Shown: piece by piece, positions 30,206 through 38,582 of the stretch | How positions within the stretch are numbered: the stretch's first letter is position 1 | How the letters are laid out: each line of letters starts with the position of its first letter | Source of the DNA: Ornithinimicrobium sp. F0845 | GTDB taxonomy: Bacteria > Actinomycetota > Actinomycetes > Actinomycetales > Dermatophilaceae | Direction: 5' to 3' | Assembly: GCF_023015765.1 (NCBI RefSeq) | Contig: NZ_JALKAL010000006.1 | Coordinates: 167,717-231,716 of the forward strand | Length of the DNA: 64,000 nt | The notes under the pieces: generated by a model | Database searches by the model: none | Seen by the model: the letters and a program-made list of their open reading frames with translations, nothing else | What the model was told of the DNA's origin: nothing | Made by a program: the position numbers and the translations under genes

Positions 30206-31068
30206 TGTTCCGTCGCAAGGACAAGTCCGACACCTGGGACCTCGACGAGAGGTCCAGGGTCTATCGGTGGGGCAGGCGCAAGGGTCAGCCCAAGCCGCAC
30301 CCCAAGCTCCGGCAGCGGGCGGCGGCGGTGCGCCGCCGTCCGTGGTGGGTCGCCGGGATCCTGGCCCTGGTGCTGGCGCTGATCGGCGGTGTGATCTATC
30401 TCTTCGGCTTCTCCACCGCATTCGTGGTCGAGCAGGTCACCGTGGCCGGTTCCGAGGGCGAGATCGCCGACGGAGCACGCGAGATCGGGGCCTCGACCCT
30501 GGGCCGACCGCTCGCCCGGGTCGACACCGACCGGCTCGAGGAGCTGGTGCTGGAGGACCTGCGGGTGGCCACGGTGGACGTCGGCCGGTCCTGGCCCTCA
30601 ACCATCACCCTCGACCTGACGTTGCGCCAGCCCGCGCTGGCCATCGACCAGTCCGGCACCCGGGGGGTCCTGCTGGCCGACAGCGAGGGCGTCGTCTATG
30701 ACACCGTCGACAAGGCGCCCTCTGACGTCATCGCCGTGCGAGCCCCGAGCGGTGACCTGGACCCGGTGGACCTCCAAGCCGTGCAGACCGTCCCGGCCGC
30801 ACTCCCGCCGGCCATCGCCCGGCGCACGGACGGGCTGCGCTTGACGGGCGCGGGGGAGATCCAGTTCCAGGTCGGGACGATCGCGGTGACGTGGGGGGAC
30901 GGGAGCAGCCCGGAGCTCAAGGCGCGCACTCTGGAGGCGCTGCTGGCGCAGGACGGCATCGACCCCACCGCCGAGCCGGAGGAGGGTGCGGAGCCGATCA
31001 CCATCGACCTGAGCACGCCCACCACCGCTGTCGTCACCGGCCTGGAGACGGCCGAGCCCACCGCCTGA
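30205..31068 (+). CDS. ftsQ: Cell division protein FtsQ
   Basis: 287 aa. A basic cytoplasmic N-terminus of about 50 residues is followed by one membrane segment (VAGILALVLALIGGVIYLFGF), then a POTRA domain (FVVEQVTVAGSEGEIADGAREIGASTLGRPLARVDTDRLEELVLEDLRVATVDVGRSWPS, in pieces) and the FtsQ beta domain (LRQPALAIDQSG, LLADSEGVVYDTV). It is the scaffold of the FtsQLB divisome subcomplex. It is the last gene of the tightly packed run; a 142-bp gap separates it from ftsZ. Confidence 0.93.
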   Translation: MFRRKDKSDTWDLDERSRVYRWGRRKGQPKPHPKLRQRAAAVRRRPWWVAGILALVLALIGGVIYLFGFSTAFVVEQVTVAGSEGEIADGAREIGASTLGRPLARVDTDRLEELVLEDLRVATVDVGRSWPSTITLDLTLRQPALAIDQSGTRGVLLADSEGVVYDTVDKAPSDVIAVRAPSGDLDPVDLQAVQTVPAALPPAIARRTDGLRLTGAGEIQFQVGTIAVTWGDGSSPELKARTLEALLAQDGIDPTAEPEEGAEPITIDLSTPTTAVVTGLETAEPTA

Positions 31069-31111
31069 AACGCCTCGATCCCCGCCCTCACCTGGGCCTG
31101 CCTCCGGTTTG

Positions 31112-31126
31112 ACCTCTAGTTGAGGT
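31112..31126 (+). promoter_or_regulatory. Inverted repeat in the ftsQ-ftsZ gap
   Basis: ACCTC-N5-GAGGT at 31112-31126, in the 142-bp gap where an ftsZ promoter is expected. A TTGACC at 31110-31115 overlaps it, but no convincing -10 at 16-18 bp was found. It may be an operator or part of the promoter. Confidence 0.4.
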
Positions 31127-31210
31127 GTAGCGTGATGTGCGCACGCGGGATGAGGACGTATGCTCGCCCGGAAGCACGCTATTGCAGGACAATTTAGGAA
31201 GGGTCCACCT

Positions 31211-32542
31211 GTGTCCTCTGCGCAGAACTACCTGGCCGTCATCAAGGTCGTGGGCATCGGGGGCGGTGGCGTCAACGCCATCAACCGGATGATCGAGGTC
31301 GGCCTCAAGGGTGTCGAGTTCATCGCCATCAACACCGACGCCCAGGCGCTCCTGATGAGCGACGCCGACGTCAAGCTCGACGTGGGCCGCGAGCTCACCC
31401 GTGGACTCGGCGCCGGCGCTGATCCCGAGGTCGGCCGCAGGGCCGCTGACGACCACGCGGAGGAGATCGAGGAGGCGCTGCGCGGTGCCGACATGGTCTT
31501 CGTGACCGCAGGTGAGGGTGGCGGCACGGGCACCGGTGGAGCCCCGGTCGTGGCCAAGATTGCCAAGTCGCTCGGAGCGCTGACCATCGGTGTGGTCACC
31601 CGGCCCTTCACCTTCGAGGGTCGCCGTCGCGCCAACCAGGCCGAGACCGGCATCGGCGCCCTCCGCGAGGAGGTCGACACCCTGATCGTCATCCCCAACG
31701 ACCGGCTGCTGTCCATCTCGGACCGTCAGGTCTCGATGCTCGATGCGTTCCGCAGCGCCGACCAGGTCCTGCTCTCCGGTGTCCAGGGCATCACCGACCT
31801 GATCACCACCCCGGGTCTGATCAACCTCGACTTTGCCGACGTCAAGTCGGTCATGCAGGGTGCCGGCTCGGCGCTCATGGGCATCGGCTCGGCCCGGGGC
31901 GAGGACCGCGCCGTCCAGGCCGCCGAGCTCGCGATCTCCAGCCCCCTGCTCGAGGCCTCCATCGAGGGCGCCCACGGCGTGCTGCTGTCGATCCAGGGTG
32001 GCTCCGACCTCGGTCTGTTCGAGATCAACGAGGCGGCCCGCCTGGTCCAGGAGGCGGCGCACCCCGAGGCCAACATCATCTTCGGGGCCGTCATCGACGA
32101 CTCCCTGGGCGACGAGGTCCGCGTGACCGTCATCGCCGCCGGCTTCGACGGGGGAGCCCCGATGCAGCGCACCGACGAGCGCGCGCTGGGCCAGGTGCAG
32201 GCCGGCGGTGCCAACCGTCCCCCGCAGCAGCAGGGCCAGCCGCAGCAGGGCGGCCAGCAGCGCCCGGCGCAGCAGGCGCCGGCCAAGACCCAGGGGCAGC
32301 CGCAGGGCCAGCCCGGGCAGGGTGCCCCCGCACAGGGCCAGCCCGGGCAGGGTGCCCCCGCACAGGGCCAGCCGCAGCAGGGCGGCCAGCAGCGTCCCGC
32401 CGCCCAGCCCCAGCAGGGCCAGCCCGGGCAGCAGCCTCAGGGTCAGCGTCCGCAAGGTCAGCCCGCGCAGCCGCCCCGCCAGCCGCGCCCGGTGACCTTC
32501 GACGAGTCCGACGACCTGGACGTGCCTGACTTCCTGAAGTAG
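31211..32542 (+). CDS. ftsZ: Cell division GTPase FtsZ
   Basis: 443 aa from GTG 31211, with GGAAGG about 8 nt upstream; the longer in-frame reading lacks similarity. Tubulin-like GTPase: [22 protein letters not shown] (N-terminus), the GTP-binding loop [11 protein letters not shown] near residue 104, NDRLL, and the synergy loop with [11 protein letters not shown]. After residue 320 comes a 110-residue Gln/Pro/Gly linker with a 30-bp perfect DNA duplication, then the conserved tail [10 protein letters not shown] that binds SepF. It forms the Z-ring. The linker is intrinsically disordered and prone to length change. Confidence 0.98.
   Translation: MSSAQNYLAVIKVVGIGGGGVNAINRMIEVGLKGVEFIAINTDAQALLMSDADVKLDVGRELTRGLGAGADPEVGRRAADDHAEEIEEALRGADMVFVTAGEGGGTGTGGAPVVAKIAKSLGALTIGVVTRPFTFEGRRRANQAETGIGALREEVDTLIVIPNDRLLSISDRQVSMLDAFRSADQVLLSGVQGITDLITTPGLINLDFADVKSVMQGAGSALMGIGSARGEDRAVQAAELAISSPLLEASIEGAHGVLLSIQGGSDLGLFEINEAARLVQEAAHPEANIIFGAVIDDSLGDEVRVTVIAAGFDGGAPMQRTDERALGQVQAGGANRPPQQQGQPQQGGQQRPAQQAPAKTQGQPQGQPGQGAPAQGQPGQGAPAQGQPQQGGQQRPAAQPQQGQPGQQPQGQRPQGQPAQPPRQPRPVTFDESDDLDVPDFLK
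32311..32370 (+). repeat. Perfect 30-bp tandem duplication in the FtsZ linker
   Basis: The 30-bp unit beginning GCCCGGGCAGGGTGCCCCCG occupies 32311-32340 and 32341-32370 without a mismatch. It encodes two copies of the decapeptide [10 protein letters not shown]. The length is a multiple of three, so gain or loss changes the linker by ten residues without a frameshift. Confidence 0.9.
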
Positions 32543-32694
32543 GCGAGAGGGCGCAACCCACGCCCCAGTGCAGGGGAACGTCCCGCTCGTCTGTCCTCGA
32601 GTCAGGTCCTGCTCATCTGCCGGCGAGGCAGTCCATGCCGCCCACGTGTGTTCTGCCGCCCGCATCCTGGAGTGCTCCGGCTAGATTGTGACCC

Positions 32695-33447
32695 GTGTTC
32701 AGATGGCGCGAGAGGGAGCCCGGGGTCGGCCCTCGGTTCGGGGTCGACTGGGCGATCACGGACCGCAGCGGGGGTGTCAGTGCGGGGTCGTACGCCTCGC
32801 TGAACCTGGGCGGGCACGTCCACGACGACCCCGTCGCGGTGTCGCGAAACCGGTCCAGAGTGGCCCGTGCGCTGGACCTGGAGTCTGACGACCTGCAGTT
32901 CATGCGGCAGGTCCACGGGTGTGATGTCGCCGTCGTCGGCAGTGGGATGCCCCAGCCGTCGCAGGCAGCGGACGTCATGATCACCGATGACCCGGATGTG
33001 GCCCTCGTGGTCCTGGTCGCCGACTGCACTCCGGTCCTGCTGCTCGATCGCACCGAGGGGCTCGCGGCTGTGGTCCACGCCGGCAGGGTGGGCTTCACCA
33101 CCGGGGTGGTCGAGGCCGCCCTGAGCGCCATGGGGGACAGAGGAGCCCGCGACCTCGAGGCCGTCGTCGGGCCGTCGGTCTGCCCCCGCTGCTATGAGGT
33201 GCCCAGCGACCTGCGGGAGGCGGCAGCGGCGGCCAGCCCTGCGGCATACTCGGTCTCGAGCACCGGCACCCCGGCGATCGACGTCGCGGCCGGGGTCGTC
33301 GACCAGTTGCAGGGTGCCGGCGTCGCGGTGACCTGGCTGCCCGGGTGCACCCGCGAGGATGACTCGTTGTTCTCCCATCGCAGGGACGGCGTGACGGGAC
33401 GCTTCGCCGGGCTGATCCGGCTCCTGCCACCAGAAGGAGCGGCTTGA
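32695..33447 (+). CDS. pgeF: Laccase-domain (YfiH/PgeF) protein
   Basis: 250 aa, GTG start. It carries the multicopper-oxidase-like/YfiH signature with the Zn/Cu ligands: FMRQVHGCDVAVV near residue 66, VLVADCTPVLLLD near 108, AVVHAGRVGFTTGVVEAAL and GPSVCPRCYEVP. Family members act as purine nucleoside phosphorylase/adenosine deaminase-like enzymes or in peptidoglycan editing (PgeF). It follows ftsZ as in most actinobacteria, but the usual next gene, yggS, is 22 kb away. Confidence 0.92.
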   Translation: MFRWREREPGVGPRFGVDWAITDRSGGVSAGSYASLNLGGHVHDDPVAVSRNRSRVARALDLESDDLQFMRQVHGCDVAVVGSGMPQPSQAADVMITDDPDVALVVLVADCTPVLLLDRTEGLAAVVHAGRVGFTTGVVEAALSAMGDRGARDLEAVVGPSVCPRCYEVPSDLREAAAAASPAAYSVSSTGTPAIDVAAGVVDQLQGAGVAVTWLPGCTREDDSLFSHRRDGVTGRFAGLIRLLPPEGAA

Positions 33448-33448
33448 G

Positions 33449-33601
33449 TCACCGCCAGGTGTGTCCACCGGGAGCCTGGTGCTTCTCGACGTCGCAGCGC
33501 GCCTCGGGTTCGCGCAGTCCTGGTCCGACGGTTGACGCGACCGGCTGGGGACGCAGCCCCACGACATACTGACGCTCCTGGTCACGCCAGTAATCGGGCA
33601 A
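33449..33601 (-). CDS. Possible 50-residue small protein
   Basis: A short frame on the minus strand, starting at TTG 33601 after CGGAGG and overlapping the end of the LLM gene by about 20 nt. The translation (PDYWRDQERQYVVGLRPQPV..., ending CDVEKHQAPGGHTWR) has balanced composition and lacks the Arg/Pro runs of antisense shadows. The start codon is rare and no family is recognised. It could be a real small protein or chance. Confidence 0.3.
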   Translation of the reverse strand: MPDYWRDQERQYVVGLRPQPVASTVGPGLREPEARCDVEKHQAPGGHTWR

Positions 33602-34451
33602 CCTCCGCGACAGCCCGGAGGAATCCGTGCAGATCGGGCTCCCCCGTTGGCGGCTGGAGGATGAGTGCGTCGGCCCCCGCGTCCGCGAACCGGCGTAGAG
33701 CGAGGGCGACGTCCTCGGGGTCACCCCAGAAACCGCGGTCGTCCACGTCAATGCCGCTCTGTGCGAGCTCGGCGCGCACCCGGTCCTCCGCGCCGTCGCC
33801 GAAGGCGGCCGTGACGTACGCGACGATGGTGGTCGCCTCCGCGTGGTTCGCAGCCGCCTGGCCCTGTCGAACCAGCTCGATCCGCTCGCTGATCTCCGCC
33901 GGGGTCAGCCCGCCGACCAGGATCGTCCCGTCGGCGATCTCGCCGGTGAGCGCCAAGGTCTTGGGGCCTTCGCCCGCGGAGTAGATCGGAGGCGGGGTCT
34001 CCGGTGGCCAGTCCAGGCGCACCCGGTCCAGCGTCACGTAGCGCCCCGAGGTCGTCACCTCCTCGCCGGCCAGGAGCGAGCGCAGCGCCGGGAGGTACTC
34101 ACGCATGAGCGTCAGGGGAGAGGCGGCCCGGACACCGGCCTGCTCCATCCACGGCAGCACGCCGTGTCCGAGACCGGGATAGAAGCGGCCCGGGAACATC
34201 CACTCGATCGTGGCGATCTCCATGGCGGTCACCGTGACGTTGCGCAGGGGGAAGGGGGAGATGCCGAGGCCGACCCGCAACTCAGTGCTCCACGCCAGGG
34301 CCGCGGCCACCGATGCGTAGGCCGACTCGCGGAAACAGTCCTCCCAGAGCCACAGCTCCGGGACGCCCTCTGCCTCGCAGACCGCCACCGCATCCCGGAG
34401 GGCTTCCGGCGCATTGTCGTAGGGGCTGAAGACCGCACCAACGCGGGTCAT
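33582..34451 (-). CDS. LLM-class (luciferase-like) F420-dependent oxidoreductase
   Basis: 289 aa from ATG 34451. It is a luciferase-like TIM barrel: GAVFSPYDNAPEAL, ELWLWEDCFRESAYASVAAALAWST, LRVGLGISPFPLRNVTVTAMEIATIEWMFPGRFYPGLGHGVLPWM, and YSAGEGPKTLALTGEIADGTILVGGLTP. These are the usual cofactor-loop and barrel segments of F420/FMN-dependent LLM proteins. The substrate cannot be told from sequence. It lies at the left border of the accessory block and is convergent with pgeF. Confidence 0.85.
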   Translation of the reverse strand: MTRVGAVFSPYDNAPEALRDAVAVCEAEGVPELWLWEDCFRESAYASVAAALAWSTELRVGLGISPFPLRNVTVTAMEIATIEWMFPGRFYPGLGHGVLPWMEQAGVRAASPLTLMREYLPALRSLLAGEEVTTSGRYVTLDRVRLDWPPETPPPIYSAGEGPKTLALTGEIADGTILVGGLTPAEISERIELVRQGQAAANHAEATTIVAYVTAAFGDGAEDRVRAELAQSGIDVDDRGFWGDPEDVALALRRFADAGADALILQPPTGEPDLHGFLRAVAEVARLLA

Positions 34452-34623
34452 GGTGGCCTCCGCATGGTGGGGTCCAGATATGGGTCGATGCGGCTCCGGT
34501 CTTGCAGGCGTGACATCTTGCGAGTCTGGCAGGTGGCCGTGAGATTTTCAGTCACAGGCGCCGGTCAGGTGCTCACGCAGCACACACGGCTAGACCCGGC
34601 TAGACCTGATCGTGCGTCGGCCG

Positions 34624-35295
34624 CTACTCAGGGATGGCCCAGTCGATCTCGCGTGTCGATCCAAGGAATGCATTGGCCCTGGAGAACGGGCTACTCGAGA
34701 TGAACGGCCGAGACGTCCTTCGGGCAGACAGACCGGAGGGGTGGGACGACTCGATCACGTGGTGGTGCTCCGCGATCAGGGGACGTTTGCGACGGGCCCG
34801 GTTGCCCCACAGCATGAAGACCGCCGGGTCAGTCCGATCGCTGACGGCACGGATGACCTCGTCGGTGAAGGTCTCCCACCCGCGACGGGCGTGAGACTTG
34901 GGATGCCCGGCATCGACAGTCAGGATCGTGTTGAGCAGCAGGACGCCTTGCTCTGCCCAGTGAGTTAGGTCGCCGTGGGTGGGTTGCCCGATTCCGAGGT
35001 CGGACTCCAGTTCGCCAAGGATGTTCCGCAGCGAGGATGGCGGCGGGATTCCCTTCCGAACTGAGAAGCTCAGGCCGTGCGCCTGGCAAGGTCCGTGGTA
35101 GGGGTCTCGGCCGAGGATAACGACCTTGACCTCACCTAGCGGGGTCAGGTCAAGAGCCGCGAAGACGTCCTCTGTCGGTGGGGACACCTCCGCCTCGGCT
35201 CGCTGGGCGTTGACGAAGTCCTGGAGCGTCCGCCAGTACGGCTTGGCCATCTCGCGCTCCCGTATGACGGACCAGTCCGTTGCTTCGTGCTCCAT
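34624..35295 (-). CDS. ung: Uracil-DNA glycosylase (family 1), variant active-site loop
   Basis: 223 aa from ATG 35295. Family-1 UDG motifs are present: the water-activating loop reads GRDPYHGPCQAHGLSF (residues 62-77), the Ser/Pro loop PPPSSLRNI, the GVLLLNTILTV core, and the DNA-intercalating HPSGLSA at 185-191. Catalytic Asp64 and His185 are kept. The canonical GQDPYHGPGQ is changed at two places (Gln to Arg63, Gly to Cys70). The loop type is the YHGP version; as far as I recall, many actinobacterial Ung proteins carry a YPTPGH version. This and the lower local GC suggest acquisition by transfer. Confidence 0.88.
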   Translation of the reverse strand: MEHEATDWSVIREREMAKPYWRTLQDFVNAQRAEAEVSPPTEDVFAALDLTPLGEVKVVILGRDPYHGPCQAHGLSFSVRKGIPPPSSLRNILGELESDLGIGQPTHGDLTHWAEQGVLLLNTILTVDAGHPKSHARRGWETFTDEVIRAVSDRTDPAVFMLWGNRARRKRPLIAEHHHVIESSHPSGLSARRTSRPFISSSPFSRANAFLGSTREIDWAIPE

Positions 35296-35421
35296 CTTCT
35301 AGCGCATCGGCGCGAGGGGCCAACACAACTGGATGTACGAGGAGGACAACGTTGCCTCGGTGCCGGCGGATCGAACGAGCGCCCGCAGCAACGGAGGGCC
35401 TCCTCCAGGGCGTTCCTTGCT

Positions 35422-35721
35422 TCAGGCGACGGTGGACGCCAGTGCTTCCAAGTCCGCGCGTAGCCGGGCGATCATGGCTTGTGCTGAGGTGTCACGTGCG
35501 GCGAGCCGTGCGAGGAGTACGTCTCTGGCCAGAGTCGAGACTGGCAGGCCGCGAGTGGCTGCCAGCGCGGCCAGTGCCTCGAATTCCTCGTCGTTCAACC
35601 GCACCTGGAGGGTCTTGCTCCGGGCGTGGCCGCGGGAGACCGTGGTGCCGGACTTCAGCTCTGCGTCCTTGTTCGACTCAGAGGCGCTGGCTTCGGTCGT
35701 GATCAGTTCCTCAATCCCCAT
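35422..35721 (-). CDS. Ribbon-helix-helix antitoxin, BrnA-like
   Basis: 99 aa. The central segment KTLQVRLNDEEFEALAALAATRGLPVSTLARDVLLARLA is a ribbon-helix-helix DNA-binding fold (strand VRLND, then two helices). The charged N-terminal 40 residues may be the toxin-binding arm. It starts inside the end of the upstream toxin-like gene (11-nt overlap), the toxin-first order of brnTA modules. By family rules the antitoxin or complex would repress the shared promoter upstream of 35992. Confidence 0.7.
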   Translation of the reverse strand: MGIEELITTEASASESNKDAELKSGTTVSRGHARSKTLQVRLNDEEFEALAALAATRGLPVSTLARDVLLARLAARDTSAQAMIARLRADLEALASTVA

Positions 35722-35992
35722 CGGGGGCCTCCTGTTCGTATCTGCGCTGGTCTGTGGTGCTCGAGGGCCAGGCGTTCACGGTCTCATCGGCTGGTAGCAC
35801 GATGACGGTGATGATCCGCCCGGCAGTCGGTGACCAGCCGACCACGCGGAGGGTCCGACCGCTGAGTGATGACGGGCCCGGATCCAGGACCAGCCGGTCT
35901 GGGTCCTCCAGTGCTTCGTTCGCGATCAGCGGGGTCATGGCGTGCTTGGCGATGTAGTCGCCGCGAAACGTCCAGTCCGCCGAGCGGCCCAT
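35711..35992 (-). CDS. BrnT-like ribonuclease toxin (candidate)
   Basis: 93 aa from ATG 35992. It follows the BrnT plan: DYIAKHAMTPLIANEALEDPDRLVLDPGP, a central strand pair RTLRVVGWSPTAGRIITVIVLP and the terminal STTDQRRYEQ (BrnT proteins typically end near a R-R-x-Y-E). BrnT toxins are RelE-fold RNases that stop translation. Sequence similarity is modest, so the call rests also on the adjacent overlapping antitoxin-like gene. Confidence 0.6.
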   Translation of the reverse strand: MGRSADWTFRGDYIAKHAMTPLIANEALEDPDRLVLDPGPSSLSGRTLRVVGWSPTAGRIITVIVLPADETVNAWPSSTTDQRRYEQEAPDGD

Positions 35993-36400
35993 GCCCGCAG
36001 TGTATTACATCCGCACTACGACTAGCCAGCGCGGCGCATATGTAAAACTAATTTGACGTCAAGAGATTCGCGAAACAGCACTCTTGGTAGACCGATGACC
36101 TGGCTGCCGTGCGGAACACCTTCCACCACCTGGACGTGGACATCGGCAACCTCGCAGCTCGAGCGGTCGTGGTTCGAGGGGCCGCTCCACGCGGGGCCGT
36201 GGCCCGCAGCACCTCCTGCTTCACCGTGTTGCCGGCCGAGTCCTGCGCCGACATCGTCCTGGCCTGTCGAAGGAGCATGCGGTCTCGTCCAATCGGCACA
36301 TGGGTGGCCTCGTTGCGCGACTGACACTCCCGCGCGTGTGGCGGATGTGCCTCGACGCGCGTCCGGCACAAGCCGGCCCCAACGGCATACTGCCTGGTCC
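35993..36400. other. 408-bp gap upstream of the TA module
   Basis: No supported gene. The first 60 bp are the most AT-rich of the area (around TTACATCCGCACTACG and AAACTAATTTGACG) and probably contain the TA promoter. Frames on both strands are open over 200-300 bp between 36050 and 36370, but they disagree with each other and none resembles a family, so decayed coding sequence is possible. Confidence 0.4.
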
Positions 36401-36874
36401 TCAGCCTGGCTGGACGGCGGAGGTGAGCTGCTGCGGTCGCTGGTGCAGTCCGGCCGACCGGACGAGCGCGGCGAGGGCGATGGCGCCCAGGAGCAGTGCC
36501 ATGACGTCGCCCCACAGGTGGCCTGTGTGGTCTGGATGGCCGAGCGACTGGATGGTCATGACGGCGGCGTGCGCGATGCTGGACCAGATCGTGAACCAGA
36601 TCAGGCTGAGGTGGGCGGCCGGGTCGCGCGCTGCGGTGATGAGGCAGACGCCGAGCACGGCGTAGATGGCGACGATCATCATGAAGTAGTGCGAGTCGTG
36701 CGGTGCGCCGTCGTGCCAGGCCCAGCCTGAGGGCCACACGGCGGCGAGTGGGTAGAGCAGCAGGCTGACCGCACCGAAGGCGACGAGGGCCAGTTGAAGC
36801 AGGCGGTAGAACAGCGGCCGTGGGTGAGTGGTGGCGGTCTCTGTCGTGCCGCTCGGAGGAGTTGAGCGGTCCAT
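36401..36874 (-). CDS. DUF6632-like small membrane protein
   Basis: 157 aa from ATG 36874. Four hydrophobic segments are visible: LLQLALVAFGAVSLLLYPLA, YFMMIVAIYAVLGVCLITAA, LIWFTIWSSIAHAAVMTIQSL and DVMALLLGAIALAALV. The conserved pattern YPLAAVWPSGWAW, then MIVAIYAVLGV, AARDPAAHLSLIWFTIWSS and GHLWGDV fits DUF6632. The function is unknown. Confidence 0.75.
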   Translation of the reverse strand: MDRSTPPSGTTETATTHPRPLFYRLLQLALVAFGAVSLLLYPLAAVWPSGWAWHDGAPHDSHYFMMIVAIYAVLGVCLITAARDPAAHLSLIWFTIWSSIAHAAVMTIQSLGHPDHTGHLWGDVMALLLGAIALAALVRSAGLHQRPQQLTSAVQPG

Positions 36875-36951
36875 GGAGCGACGCTACTCCCGGCGGGGCC
36901 TTCTGTCGGAGCGATTAAGTGGCCGCGCTGAGGGATGTGCGGACGCTCGGG

Positions 36952-36988
36952 CGACCTCGACCTCGACCTCGACCTCGACGTCGTCGTC
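36952..36988. repeat. Hexanucleotide microsatellite (ACCTCG)n
   Basis: About five consecutive ACCTCG units (36953-36979) followed by three TCG units, in the gap between the DUF6632-like and PH-domain genes. It is unlike the rest of the window and could vary in length by slippage. Confidence 0.85.
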
Positions 36989-37102
36989 GATGGACTGTGT
37001 CAGCGTCAGGTCGTGGATCGCCTGGCGCGTCGAAGATGACGTCGGTCTCGCGGGCGCTGAGCAGTGCAGGCTGCCATCCCTCGGGCAGCAGTGCGTGGGG
37101 TG

Positions 37103-37477
37103 CTACAGCACGTAGTGGGCGATGAGCTTGTTGAGGTACGCGACGTCGGTGTTTCCCTTGAACTCGAACCTGACGCGTCCAAGACCGGAAAACCAGAGTT
37201 CGAGTTCGGCGTCAAGGTCAAAGGTTCCGGCGGTCTCCACCGAGAAGGCCTGAACCCTCTTGAATGGCAAGGACGTGTAGTCCTTCTTCTTGCCGGTGAT
37301 TCCCTGAATATTCACAGCGATGATCCGTTTGCTCGTGAAGACGATGTAGTCACGCATCCCCTTGAACGCGACGTAGCCCTGTTCGCCCTCGATCAGCAAC
37401 GGGTCGATCTGAGACGCGACCTGCGCGTAGTCGATACGGCCCAGTTTCAGATAGCTGGCGTTCTGGAAGTCGATCAT
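37103..37477 (-). CDS. Bacterial PH-domain protein (bPH_1)
   Basis: 124 aa from ATG 37477. It matches the PF08000 bacterial PH domain over its whole length: EQGYVAFKGMRDYIVFTSKRIIAVNIQGITGKKKDYTSLPFKRV (in pieces), AFSVETAGTFDLDAELELWFSG and VRFEFKGNTDVAYLNKLIAHYVL. These proteins form ring oligomers of unknown function. GC is visibly lower than in the flanking division genes, and codon use is less biased (GAA, TTT and AAA are common), consistent with transfer. Confidence 0.88.
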   Translation of the reverse strand: MIDFQNASYLKLGRIDYAQVASQIDPLLIEGEQGYVAFKGMRDYIVFTSKRIIAVNIQGITGKKKDYTSLPFKRVQAFSVETAGTFDLDAELELWFSGLGRVRFEFKGNTDVAYLNKLIAHYVL

Positions 37478-37806
37478 TGATGAGGTCCCTCGGTTGCATG
37501 GGTAGGAGGCAGGCGCAGTTTACCGAGAGAATCGAGCCGAACTTCAGCGTGGGCCGCGCCAGTCGAGAGGCGGTCGACGGCAGTTGCGAGAAATCGGCGG
37601 CGCAGCGGCGAACTGACCTCCGAGACAAATCGGCGATGGGGATCGGGCTCTCACCGGCGTGAAGAATGGATCTGCTTTCTTAGGACAAACTGGTCAAGAT
37701 GCCGGTAAACAAGCGCATCTGATCGACATTTTGATCATGACATGACCGTAGTCCATGCCGCGTGGCCGCGGAACAGAGCGGTGCCCCACGCGCTACTGTC
37801 CACCTC
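37478..37806. other. 329-bp gap between PH-domain and small membrane genes
   Basis: No supported gene. It is relatively AT-rich. TGATC-N8-GATCA at about 37717-37734 is an inverted repeat in an AT-rich patch that could be an operator. Promoters of the two divergent neighbours should lie here. Confidence 0.4.
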
Positions 37807-38001
37807 ATGGACCCGGTAGTGATTGCACTCGTGGTGTTCGTGGTCCTGGTTGGCGGGATCGTTCTTGTCCTGCTTTGGTGGCTTCGACAGGAGGCGCGAG
37901 GGCCGGCGGCAGACTCTGAGCGGTCGACTTCCTCCTCACTACGCGACCGCGCCCGGGCCCGCAGGCGCCGAGACAGGCGCCAACGAGGCCTCATGAACTG
38001 A
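37807..38001 (+). CDS. Small single-pass membrane protein
   Basis: 64 aa from ATG 37807. One N-terminal membrane segment (VVIALVVFVVLVGGIVLVLLWWL) is followed by a Ser/Glu patch and a very basic tail (RDRARARRRRDRRQRG). The layout suggests a bitopic protein with a cytoplasmic basic tail. No family is recognised. A longer in-frame start at 37762 is possible but adds only low-complexity residues. Confidence 0.5.
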   Translation: MDPVVIALVVFVVLVGGIVLVLLWWLRQEARGPAADSERSTSSSLRDRARARRRRDRRQRGLMN

Positions 38002-38052
38002 GCTACATGGGGTGGGGCTGCGGCAGTGCTCACTACTCGGCTCGTGCGGTCG

Positions 38053-38501
38053 TCATGGGTTGAGCGCGTCCGCCAACCAGCGATTGCGCTGCGCAAGCAG
38101 ATGAGTCATGTATCGCGTCAGGACCACCGCGTCGATCAGGCGCCCTAGCGGCCCCAGTGGTGAGCGAACTCCACCCGGTCGCTCATCAGTGTCCCGTCAC
38201 CGTGCTCCTCGAAGACATGCTCGTGCCACCAGCGTGCGAACGGGCCGGACACCTGCTCGTCGACGAAACGGCTCGGCGACTCGAACTCGGTGATCTGAGT
38301 AGTCATCCTGAACGGGATGCCGAAGTGTCGGGCTCGCCAGGTGACGGTGTCACCCAGTGACATCGCACCTGAACGCACGCCACCGACGATCCGTTCGCCT
38401 GATCGCGACATAGACGCGGTGTGGGCATCGACGGACAGGCTGAGGTCGAAACAGCGCTGAGTTGGGGCAGCGATGTTCGTCGCGCGAACTAGATGTGGCA
38501 C
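38053..38501 (-). pseudogene. SRPBCC-family gene with a one-base frameshift
   Basis: The frame from GTG 38501 reads an SRPBCC/START-like protein (RATNIAAPTQRCFDLSLSVDAHTASM, FGIPFRMTTQITEFESPSRFVDEQVSGPFARWWHEHVFEE) for 118 residues to a stop at 38145. Immediately after the break the -1 frame gives PLGRLIDAVVLTRYMTHLLAQRNRWLADALNP, the normal end of this family, stopping at 38053. One missing G in the run at 38152-38155 (CCCC on the plus strand) explains it; restoring it gives about 149 residues, the usual length. Either a recent mutation or a sequencing error in a homopolymer. Confidence 0.8.
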
Positions 38502-38582
38502 CCGCTGACCGTAACCCGTGCGTCTCGCGACGGTTCCAGTGCCCGCAGGTGATGACTCTGCAGATCCGGAAGGCCCGGACGG

